Of a stretch of DNA of 64,000 bases, positions 52,696-61,469 are shown in pieces (position 1 is the stretch's first letter; every line of letters starts with the position of its first letter). Position numbers and translations under genes: made by a program. The DNA is from Arthrobacter sp. zg-Y820 (GTDB lineage Bacteria > Actinomycetota > Actinomycetes > Actinomycetales > Micrococcaceae): the NCBI RefSeq assembly GCF_030142155.1, contig NZ_CP126247.1, positions 620,001-684,000 of the forward strand, read 5' to 3'. Below the pieces are notes generated by a model. That model was given only the letters and a program-made list of their open reading frames with translations, did not search any database and was not told where the DNA came from.

Positions 52696-55600
52696 CAAAA
52701 CATCCTCTCCTGAGCATCAGTCGTCCCAGGTAGTCGACGGTTAGTCCCTGATCGTCTCGCTTTATTAGGAACCTCGTTATGCAACTCAAGTAACGACCGG
52801 CGGTGGTTCTCTTGGAGTAGTCTGTCCAGCACTTGCCGTCGGGCATCGGGGGCGATGGTCCACTTTTGAACTTTATTGTAGACATGGAAATCGTGACCGA
52901 GTGCTATATCAGTCCATCCATAAGCGCTCAGCATCGCCTCATCGAGAGCCCTAATCATATTCCGCATATTATTTATCTGGTCATCCGTCCGACAGTCGGG
53001 CGAATTGATGAGCCCATATAGCTTCGTTAGGCCGAGTTGGCGCTCGATCATCACCTCACTTCGCAATTCGTCGAACTCTTTACCTATTTCTTCCAAAGCA
53101 GTGGTCAACTCAGGAAATGGAAACGTTTGCAGAACGGACTTGGGTGTATAGACAGGATTTGATCCCTTGGTAAGCCCATACTCTATTACCCACTGTACGT
53201 GGAAGCTCGAGCAGATTGCCGCAAAAAACGCGTAGCTCTCAGGTGTGAATACGACTAACTGTTGATCGAACGTGTTGTCCGCTGCAACGAATACGGGTGC
53301 GAGGGCCGGGCTAACCTGTGCGATTACCAGAACACGGGAGTTTTGAGCGATTGAATGCGTGAGCCCTGCACTCTTTTCGGCGAACTGCCACCACCGCTCG
53401 CGACGCGCTTTTCTCGTATTATTCATCCTTACCGGATAAACGAGTTCGCGGACTCGGGACATAGGCTCTACGAACTTTGCAGCCGCATCATACGTACGAT
53501 TGCCGAAGTTGATAACCCATTTTTGCGATACGCCGTCAACTAGTGAATTGAGATCTTCGCCGATCAGGTAGGGTGTTAGAACCGACCTATTGATTGGGTC
53601 CTTCTCTATCATATTTAGTGCGGATTCGCGGGATAGAATAAAGCCGGGCCCCAATAAAATGCATCCCTGATAGGCGAGTCCATCATTCTCAAAAAGCTTC
53701 TTGGGGGCGCCGGCAATGCTGTCCTCCGTAGCAAGCGTCGAAAGTACTTTTCCCTTGTTCCCGTCAGAGGAAGTTTCCGCACCTGGTTCGAGCGGTGCAA
53801 GGGAACCCCACACGGCACTATATCGAACAGATGCTGATTTTGCCGGCCACTTTTCACTTCGAATAGCTCTCCTAATAATTAGACCAGACTGGAGGAGGGG
53901 ATCAAGTGCTACTTCCCTCGTTGCTCCTTGTGCGACGGAATCAGTGCCTATCAATCCCAATTGTCCGACTTCCGGACGCAACAGTGCCGCAGCACGAAGA
54001 AAGAAGTAGCCTACGAGGTCCGAACTGCCACGCCGTCCATGGGCGATAACGTAAACTAACCAATTTCTAAAATTCTCACCCATTGAACCCGTTAGTTTTT
54101 GCCCACCGAGGAAGGGTGGATTTCCGACAATAGCGTCGAACCCTCCGTGCGTTATCATTACATCCGGAACTTCGATAATCCAATGGAGGGGCTTCCACCG
54201 GATGTAATCCGTTTCCACCGTAGGGGCCAGGCCTGACCCAGTTATGGAGGTGAGCATCGCACAGTCGGCGTCTGCAGGCGCGTTCGGGTACGCCCTCAAA
54301 AGTGCAAACGCGAGATTCTCGTAGACCTCATCTGACGTTTTACTAGGCTTGCCTCCGTTTAGGAGGCCGGCCGCGACGATCCCATCGGCGATCGCGCGGA
54401 GTTGCTCTGTCACTTCTTTTGACTCGGCGAGAAGCATTTTCTTGTGTCTAGCACTTCTCTGCGGGTCGAGGTCGGCCTGGTCGGCAATCGGTGTTGCGAG
54501 CTGTGCTCGGATATCTGCAGCCTTTTGCAGCGGCGAATCCACGTCCACCGTGAAACCAGGGTTAGCGAGTCGCCTCGCCGAAGGATCTATATGCAGTCCG
54601 CGCAACTGCTTGAGGCTAGTGAGTCCGAGCAAGGAATTGCCGTGCAGAACCTTGTCATCAACGAAGCTGAATGGCTTTTTGGGATCGAGGGAAACCAGCC
54701 ATAGAGAGAGTTTGCACATCTCTACGGCCATTTCGTTGATGTCGGCACCGTAGAGGCACTGAGAGACCACTTCCCGGATGGCTAGGTTGAGATCGCGGCG
54801 AGATGTTTCGTTGGCCGTCGTGGATTCCTGCTGCCATGCTTCCAAAAGTCGTTCGCCTAAGTACCTCGCGGCCGCGACCAGGAAGGCGCCCGATCCAACC
54901 GCGATGTCGGCGACCCGAAGGTTCAGGATTTCCGTAGAGCTCTTGAGCTTCCATAGGGATGAGTCCGCGGTCTGGAGGGGGCCAGGCTCATAGCACAGTG
55001 GTTGTAGGGCGTGAAGTACTACTTCCTCGGCAAGCGAGCGTGGCGTGTAGTGGGCTCCGGCATTGGCCCGCGACTTGGTCTCGTGAACAACTACGCCCCC
55101 TTCTGGCACTACGTAGGGGATGCCACGAAGATCTCGGCGGATGAGATTTCCCCAGCTGGCGATTTCGTGACGCCGCTCTTCATCGTCTATGAGATGACGA
55201 ATCTTGAGGTCGACTTCTTCCGTCTGTGGTTCGTCGATCGCTGAAAGCGTCTTCGCCAACTGGGCCGGGGTTTTGGGGTCTGCCCCGGGCTGATCCGCTT
55301 TCCAGAATGAAATGAGCTTCCTGGCCAGTGTCTCATCGTCGCCACCGGATACCCGGTACAGCTCTTCCAGCTTGGCGAGGGTGATCTCGGGTTCCGCTCC
55401 AGGCTTCCCCACGATTCCGAGGACGATCTGCCCTGTTGGCACCCGCTTGCACGTGTAACCAATGAGGCCCTCGTAGATGTACCCGATCTGTTCCACATCG
55501 ATATCGCGGAACGAAAGCTTCTGTCGTGTTGCAGTCCGCCCAGTGCCCGTTTCGGCGTATTGAACGGAGCGCAATACCTCCAGCATGACACGGTCGCTGA

Positions 55601-56855
55601 CACGAATGGCTAAGCCCGCGGACGTGCTGCTGCCTTCCATCCAGGGGAAACGCTCGGGATCAAAGAGCGAACCCCCGTATGCCGGCATGCGTACGTCGTC
55701 AAACGAGGCACCCTCGTACAGCGCTCGGCTTGCTGCTAACAACCGATGCCACACCTCGGTCCGCTCCAGCGATTCATCGCCGTCATGCCGTTTACGCTCA
55801 TCAAGTTCGTTCAGTTGCCCAGCCATCGAATAAGATGTGCGATACATTTCTCCGGTCGGCATGAGCCCACGTTCTTCGGCAAAGAGTAGGAAAACTACCC
55901 GCATCATGACCGTAACTGCAGCCTCATAGACGCTATGAGTATCGGCGGGAAGGGGGTCGCGCAACCCCCTTCTCCTTGCATTCAGCGAGTTCTCCGAAAA
56001 AGCCTGTACCAGTAGTTCAACGGCGCTGCGTACCTGGGTTCCTAGTGATTCGGTGATCTGTTCGGCGTCCAGCAGACTGTCGGCAATCAGCGCGTCGAGG
56101 CGGTGGCTCAAATCTGCCCCGGAGAATGACTTGAGGTTGGCGAGGTTGATATAGGCATCCCTCGTCAGCAGATCACTCGCCCAGTTCAATCCGTCGGTGA
56201 TGCCGCTGCCAATGGTCGAAACCCTAGTGGCGTCCTTGCGGGTGTCTGCCCAGACCACCGACCACCACCGGCCATCAGTCACAATTCCACAAGGGATCTC
56301 TGCCTTACGGAGCATCTCTCCCATGCGGTCGATCAGGTTCGCTGACCAGCCGTCCTTGCCGTCCTGTCGCAGACTCTCTACCGGGTCCACAGTCAGGAGC
56401 AGGGCACGGGTCTTGCCGTCCCTCAGAAGCCTGCCAGTGGCTGACGTAGTGACAGTCCCCATGGGGTTGCGAGCGGTGAATTCTGGGTTCGGTTTGGCAA
56501 ACGTCTCGTATCGTTCTCCCCATTTGCAGAGGTCCCGGAGCACAAAAGACACCCAATCACTTTGAGTGTCGCGGAACTGCTTCAAGTGTGTGTTCAGCTG
56601 TTCTGTGTCCGTTGAAAGTTCGGTCAACGCATCAAGGCGGGCGGCATCCAGGGCGTCGTATGCCTTTATGAAGTCAGCGAAGCGAAGCTTGAAGGCCTCG
56701 TGGGCCTCAGCGGAAAGCCGGGGAACGACGTCACCCCATGCCTTTTTCGCCACGGGGACCGAGATGAACGGACCTTCGATGTCAAACGCCTGAATCCAGG
56801 AGGCATGTGACGTCTGAATTTTTTGCTGAAGTGCGTTGCGTGCTGCAATGTTCAT
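52695..56855 (-). CDS. drmMI: DISARM class 1 adenine methyltransferase DrmMI
   Basis: This protein of about 1386 aa is an Eco57I/PglX-like N6-adenine methyltransferase. The SAM motif I is DIAVGSGAFLVAAARYLGE near residue 650 and the catalytic motif IV is NPPF near 910, followed by a C-terminal target-recognition region. It marks host DNA so DISARM ignores it. ATG 56855, two bases after the drmD stop, is the most natural start; GTG 56870 would overlap drmD by 13 bases. Confidence 0.93.
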   Translation of the reverse strand: MNIAARNALQQKIQTSHASWIQAFDIEGPFISVPVAKKAWGDVVPRLSAEAHEAFKLRFADFIKAYDALDAARLDALTELSTDTEQLNTHLKQFRDTQSDWVSFVLRDLCKWGERYETFAKPNPEFTARNPMGTVTTSATGRLLRDGKTRALLLTVDPVESLRQDGKDGWSANLIDRMGEMLRKAEIPCGIVTDGRWWSVVWADTRKDATRVSTIGSGITDGLNWASDLLTRDAYINLANLKSFSGADLSHRLDALIADSLLDAEQITESLGTQVRSAVELLVQAFSENSLNARRRGLRDPLPADTHSVYEAAVTVMMRVVFLLFAEERGLMPTGEMYRTSYSMAGQLNELDERKRHDGDESLERTEVWHRLLAASRALYEGASFDDVRMPAYGGSLFDPERFPWMEGSSTSAGLAIRVSDRVMLEVLRSVQYAETGTGRTATRQKLSFRDIDVEQIGYIYEGLIGYTCKRVPTGQIVLGIVGKPGAEPEITLAKLEELYRVSGGDDETLARKLISFWKADQPGADPKTPAQLAKTLSAIDEPQTEEVDLKIRHLIDDEERRHEIASWGNLIRRDLRGIPYVVPEGGVVVHETKSRANAGAHYTPRSLAEEVVLHALQPLCYEPGPLQTADSSLWKLKSSTEILNLRVADIAVGSGAFLVAAARYLGERLLEAWQQESTTANETSRRDLNLAIREVVSQCLYGADINEMAVEMCKLSLWLVSLDPKKPFSFVDDKVLHGNSLLGLTSLKQLRGLHIDPSARRLANPGFTVDVDSPLQKAADIRAQLATPIADQADLDPQRSARHKKMLLAESKEVTEQLRAIADGIVAAGLLNGGKPSKTSDEVYENLAFALLRAYPNAPADADCAMLTSITGSGLAPTVETDYIRWKPLHWIIEVPDVMITHGGFDAIVGNPPFLGGQKLTGSMGENFRNWLVYVIAHGRRGSSDLVGYFFLRAAALLRPEVGQLGLIGTDSVAQGATREVALDPLLQSGLIIRRAIRSEKWPAKSASVRYSAVWGSLAPLEPGAETSSDGNKGKVLSTLATEDSIAGAPKKLFENDGLAYQGCILLGPGFILSRESALNMIEKDPINRSVLTPYLIGEDLNSLVDGVSQKWVINFGNRTYDAAAKFVEPMSRVRELVYPVRMNNTRKARRERWWQFAEKSAGLTHSIAQNSRVLVIAQVSPALAPVFVAADNTFDQQLVVFTPESYAFFAAICSSFHVQWVIEYGLTKGSNPVYTPKSVLQTFPFPELTTALEEIGKEFDELRSEVMIERQLGLTKLYGLINSPDCRTDDQINNMRNMIRALDEAMLSAYGWTDIALGHDFHVYNKVQKWTIAPDARRQVLDRLLQENHRRSLLELHNEVPNKARRSGTNRRLPGTTDAQERMF

Positions 56856-56857
56856 CG

Positions 56858-59800
56858 CTATTTGGCCCACCTATTCCGGGCTTCGTCGGCGGTCAGTTGC
56901 GCGTCTTCCGGCGTCAGTGCGAAGACAACGGCTGCCGCTAGTGTTTGCGGACTGACGTCCTGGTACCGACGCTCCACGATGGCAAGCTCCTGTTCCTTTT
57001 CACTTTCGAGTGCATCGAGTCTGAGACGAATACGGAGAATATCCTGCTCCCGTTGCCGTTTCTCGGCGTCCTCCCACATCGGAATGTTCATGTCCTGTTC
57101 CGCTTCCTTGAGACCCTCCAGTGTTCCTTGGAGCGTGTTCTTGAACCGGGTAAAGATCTCATCAACCCGCTTGCGGTCCTCGACACGGCGTGACTCCAGC
57201 GCCCCACGGACTTTTTCAGCACGTTTTGCCGCGGTTTCGTCCACAATCTGCTGCACGCGCGCTTTCATGGAAACCGACTCGGCTTCACTGTTCCAGATCT
57301 CCGAGAGAGCGACCCGATGGGCTTCCGGGGCAGCAACCAGCCGCCCGGCGTCGAGCGCTTCCGCGAGCTGTCGTTCTACGCTGCCCTGAGCGATCGCCTG
57401 ACGGCGGTTGAGGCGTGTGGCGGCGAAGAATACTTCCTCGTGAAGTCGGAGCCCGCCTTTGCCTACGAGAACGAGGCGACTCGCTGCAGCCACGAAAGAT
57501 TCCTGAAGGCCGTCGACCACTACCGCCGTAACTCTGCTGATGCGTGCGTCGGGATTCCACAGTTCGGAGCGGAGTATCCGGGAGGACCGCTGGACCAGAG
57601 GATGCCCCAGATGCACGTGGACAAGATCCTTGTCCTCTTTCGCTCCCTCGGCATCGAACGTGATCTTGCGCTGGATACCGGGGTGAAGCCGGGTAGCCAG
57701 CGTGTCCACGGTTCTCACCCACCGAGGTTCCAAGACGGGCACTTCGAAAACAGGCGCATCAGTGTCTTCGCTGCCCGCGTCCATTAACGGGGGTTGGTGG
57801 TCCATCTCAAGCGCAGTAGCGACTACACGTTCCAGGTTCGCCGGGGTGAGGTGTAATTCGCTGCGGTCTCTTTCCAATCCCTCTTCCAGATTAGTGAGCC
57901 TGCGGTTAAGTTCCTGGCCACCGGCCAACATTTTGTTAATCGTCTCTTCGGCAGAGTTCCTTTTGGGCGCTGGCTTGGGGACGTCCCACCCCCCAAGTTC
58001 TCTCTGGATGTCTGGAGCCACAACTTCGTTGGCCGATCCCAAGTCATTGCGAACCCTGGCGATCTTGTCGGCTATACGGGCGAGGAAGGCGGCGTCCCCA
58101 TTGAGGAGAGCTTTTGACTCGCCCACAGGCGTGAAGTGGTAGACCTGCGGATTGTGGGTTTGGCCGTAGCGATCGATTCGGCCTATGCGCTGTTCAAGCC
58201 TGGTCGGATTGAAGGGGATATCAAAGTTGATTAGACGGTGGCAATGCTCCTGCAAATCGATGCCTTCACCGGCAGCATCGGTCGCCAGCAAGACCCGAAC
58301 CTGTTGTTCGGACGGAGGAGCGTTGAACCTGGCACGGATGAGTTCCCTTGCCTCCTTGTCCGTTGCGCCTTCAATTACTTCCAAACGTCCGTCTGTGTAG
58401 CCGTTGCTTTGCAGCACGTCTCGGATCCAATTGAGGGTGTCCACATATTCGGTGAAGATCACCACGCGCTGGTCGGTCCATGACTTGGTGCCATTGGGAC
58501 CGTGGGTTCGACAGACACCATCGAGCCACTGGAGGACAGCTTCTAAACGGGAATTCGCTCTGCCTTCGTAGTCTCGACCCCACTCGGCCAGTTCTTGGAG
58601 GAGGGCCCGATCGCCGGCGGACAGACCGTGTCCGGAGCGGGCCGCTTGAAACGCTTGCATCTCCGGATGTTCCAAAAGCCCTTCTTCCTCGTCTGCGGCG
58701 TCGGACCCGAGAGTTTCGTCGTAGCTCACATAGTGGTTGGCGAACTTCCAGTCGTTGTTGGAAACGAATGCTTCTGCCGTCATGGCAAAGGCAGTGGGAG
58801 AAGAAAAGAACCGCTTCTTGAGAAGCAAGGTCACGAGGTCGCTTGAACCCGAGCGATGCTTTGCCGCCTTGTCCCGGCGTGTGGTGAAGTCAAGAAGCCG
58901 TTCATAAGCGTCAGCCTCGTCTTGGCTAGGGGTGAAGGGAAGCGCAATGACATCGCGGGGTTTGAATCCCTTGTCGGGGAGATCGTCTTTCCTCCGGCGA
59001 ACTGCCACTGCCTTGAGGGCTTCCTGGTCCAGCGCCGCCCCTCGGGCGAAACGGCGGGGATCGATCATCTCCAACAAGGCAGTAAAGGATTCGGCGTAAC
59101 CGTTGTGTGGCGTAGCGCTCAGGAAAAGCCGATTCTCGCAGGCATCGGCAAGCTCTCGCACTGCGATGGTTCGGAGGCTGTCAACTGCGTAGCCACCTCC
59201 TGCCTTGCCGGAGGGCGACGACGGCGCCACGTGGTGTGCCTCGTCCACGACGAGGATGTCGAACGCAAACTGCCGGGCGCTGGCCGGGTTCTTCACTTCC
59301 GAGTAGATACTGCGGAGCATCCGCTGCGCGCGAGGCTGGGACAGCCACGCCATAGAAACTATGGCACGGGGATAGAGGAGGAACGGGTTGGCCTGCGGGC
59401 CATAAGTTTTCTGAGCTTCTACGATCGATGCACTGTTGATGATCTCAAACTGAAGGCCAAACTTGTCTTCCATTTCGTCCTGCCATTTCAGACAGAGGCT
59501 GGGCGGACAAACGACGAGGACGGTACGGGCACGGTGACGCAGCAGCAGCTCTTGGACAACGAGGCCCGCTTCGATGGTCTTTCCCAACCCAACGTCATCA
59601 GCGAGGAGAAGGTTGGCGCGAGAGGCTTCCAGGGCCCTGCGCAAGGGGTCGAGCTGGTACGCCTCAACGTTGGCAGCGCTTCGGAAGGGGGCCTGTAGCT
59701 GCTTGGCATCTGCTGAGGTCACTGCGCCCCAGCGGAGAGCATCGATAAATGCAGCGAGAGTTTCAGGGTCGTCAAATCGCTCCGGATCGATCTTGTCCGG

Positions 59801-60064
59801 CAAATCTTTGTTTGGGACAAGCGTCCGTCCCGGCTCAAGTTCCCATACGACCTTGAGCTCGTGGCCCAACCGGTCATCTTCCACAGACTGTAGTGCCACG
59901 GAATGCTGGCTGCCCTGGACCCCCTCGTCTGCCGGACTGCGGGTCAGCCCTTGACGTTGGACATCCGTGACCACCCACCGGGATCCGCGAACCTCAACCA
60001 ATTGCCCCTCTGTTGGAACGCCCGCGGTCTGTCCCTGCCCATAAGTGACGGCAGTAACGCTCAT
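56858..60064 (-). CDS. drmD: DISARM class 1 SNF2-like helicase DrmD
   Basis: This 1068-aa SNF2/RapA-type ATPase has LLADDVGLGKTIEAGL (motif I at 156-163), VVCPPSLCLKWQDE, VVDEAHHVAP, SATPHNGY and, in the C-terminal lobe, FTEYVDTL, TDAAGEGIDLQEHC and RIGRIDRYGQ. A coiled-coil region (about 940-1040) follows. It is the hallmark gene of class 1 DISARM and the first gene of the operon. GGGGAG lies before the ATG at 60064. Confidence 0.93.
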   Translation of the reverse strand: MSVTAVTYGQGQTAGVPTEGQLVEVRGSRWVVTDVQRQGLTRSPADEGVQGSQHSVALQSVEDDRLGHELKVVWELEPGRTLVPNKDLPDKIDPERFDDPETLAAFIDALRWGAVTSADAKQLQAPFRSAANVEAYQLDPLRRALEASRANLLLADDVGLGKTIEAGLVVQELLLRHRARTVLVVCPPSLCLKWQDEMEDKFGLQFEIINSASIVEAQKTYGPQANPFLLYPRAIVSMAWLSQPRAQRMLRSIYSEVKNPASARQFAFDILVVDEAHHVAPSSPSGKAGGGYAVDSLRTIAVRELADACENRLFLSATPHNGYAESFTALLEMIDPRRFARGAALDQEALKAVAVRRRKDDLPDKGFKPRDVIALPFTPSQDEADAYERLLDFTTRRDKAAKHRSGSSDLVTLLLKKRFFSSPTAFAMTAEAFVSNNDWKFANHYVSYDETLGSDAADEEEGLLEHPEMQAFQAARSGHGLSAGDRALLQELAEWGRDYEGRANSRLEAVLQWLDGVCRTHGPNGTKSWTDQRVVIFTEYVDTLNWIRDVLQSNGYTDGRLEVIEGATDKEARELIRARFNAPPSEQQVRVLLATDAAGEGIDLQEHCHRLINFDIPFNPTRLEQRIGRIDRYGQTHNPQVYHFTPVGESKALLNGDAAFLARIADKIARVRNDLGSANEVVAPDIQRELGGWDVPKPAPKRNSAEETINKMLAGGQELNRRLTNLEEGLERDRSELHLTPANLERVVATALEMDHQPPLMDAGSEDTDAPVFEVPVLEPRWVRTVDTLATRLHPGIQRKITFDAEGAKEDKDLVHVHLGHPLVQRSSRILRSELWNPDARISRVTAVVVDGLQESFVAAASRLVLVGKGGLRLHEEVFFAATRLNRRQAIAQGSVERQLAEALDAGRLVAAPEAHRVALSEIWNSEAESVSMKARVQQIVDETAAKRAEKVRGALESRRVEDRKRVDEIFTRFKNTLQGTLEGLKEAEQDMNIPMWEDAEKRQREQDILRIRLRLDALESEKEQELAIVERRYQDVSPQTLAAAVVFALTPEDAQLTADEARNRWAK

Positions 60065-60110
60065 GCATATCTCCCCAGTAAGAAGCTGAAACCTTACTGC
60101 CAGTTTTACA
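60065..60110 (-). promoter_or_regulatory. Inverted repeat in the DISARM leader
   Basis: CAGTAAG (60076-60082) and CTTACTG (60093-60099) form a perfect 7-base inverted repeat with a 10-base spacer, 12-35 bases upstream of the drmD start and beside its ribosome site. It could be an operator or an RNA hairpin controlling DISARM. The rest of the 226-base gap to 60290 shows no other feature. Confidence 0.45.
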
Positions 60111-60290
60111 CAGTTCGGAGAGAGGCAGCGGGAGGGCTGGCGGCCGGGTCAATTTGGAGCGAACCCGGATTCCTTTTGAGTGATCATTTCAGGCTGGGAG
60201 CCCTGCGGTCGCAGACTCTCCGAGTGCGCTGTCACGAAGACAGCGCCTCATGATCCTGGCGCTGCGCTAGCCGACGAAGCCGGGTACACC

Positions 60291-61387
60291 AGAGGACATG
60301 GCACCTGGCGTGAGCCGGACCTGGCCGGCTATGCCGCGGAAGCCTAACTTCAGCACATCCTCGCCGAACACCCGGAGCTGATTCCAGGCATCGGACCCGA
60401 AGCCGTCACCGGGAGTTCCAATCGGCTGCCGGGCCAGCCGACGTCGTCGTCGTGGATTCCGACGGACAGGTGACGCTCGTAGAGAGCAAGCTGGCCGGCA
60501 ACCCGCAGATCCGTCGCGAGATCGTCGGGCAGATGTTCGACTACGCCTCGCGCCTGTGGAAGATGGACATCGAGGACTTCGATGCGCGCTGGCAGGCCCG
60601 GAACGGGAAATCGCTCTTTCAACCCGATGACGACGGCGCCCTGCTGCGCGACGCCGTTGCCCGGAATCTGGAGCAGGGCCGGTTTCGGATCGTGCTGGCG
60701 GTCGATGCGATCAACGAGCCGCTGAAACGAATGGTGGAATATCTCAACGCCATGTCAGGGCCGGAAACATCGATCATCGCGGTGGAGTACGCCAGGCTCA
60801 CGCAGGGCTCGATCGAGATGTTGATGGCCCAGACCTATGGGGAGGAGCTGGCTGAGGCGAAAGCGGCATCGGACTCCCGTGAGCGGACCGTATGGGACGC
60901 CGAGACGTAGGCGGCGTGGCTGGAAGCGAACGAACCGGCGTCGGTGCCCAACTTCCTCGCGTTCATGGATGAGGCTGCAACCCTTGAGCTGGAGTTCCAA
61001 GGCTCCCGGGCGGTCAGCGCGTCGGGCGGGCTGAAAATTTACGATGCGCAGGGGAGGCGGCTCGGCACAGTGTCGCTGTTCCACTTCTCCGGCCAGGGAA
61101 CGTCGATTGAGTTCAACCTCATCCCGATGTCCCGGTTGTCCGACGAAGACTGGCCGGCAGAGACCGCAGTTGAGTCGTTCTTGAACGAACTCAGCAACAC
61201 CCCGGGTCTGACAGAGATTGGGGAGAATCTTCGTTACAGTCACTTCACCACCCGACGGCCGAACGTATCGCTGGTTGCATTGGAAGAGGACTCCCTACGG
61301 CGGGGGCTTCGCGCCACTCGGCTCCTGCGAGGAAACAGGTCAGGTTCGGGAACCAGCTCAGGCGGAGAATCGCGGGATCAGGAATGA
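60291..61387 (+). pseudogene. Decayed PD-(D/E)XK-like nuclease gene
   Basis: The parts, in order, are EPDLAGYAAEA then a stop at 60345, LQHILAEHPELIPGIGPEAV in the same frame, a frameshift between about 60410 and 60437, and a nuclease-like core VTLVESKLAGNPQIRREIVG and QMFDYASRLW. A second in-frame stop follows at 60908, then 158 more codons to 61387 (FLAFMDEAATLELEFQGSRA, SGQGTSIEFNLIPM). The ESKL and IRREIVGQ pattern is typical of PD-(D/E)XK restriction-like proteins of unknown role. At least three lesions make it non-functional. Confidence 0.75.
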
Positions 61388-61469
61388 CTGGGATTTCCGC
61401 CCCTCCTGCGGGCGTATGTTCGCCTGCGCGGGGCGGATCGTACACTCAGGTCCCGGATAGGATGCCAGA

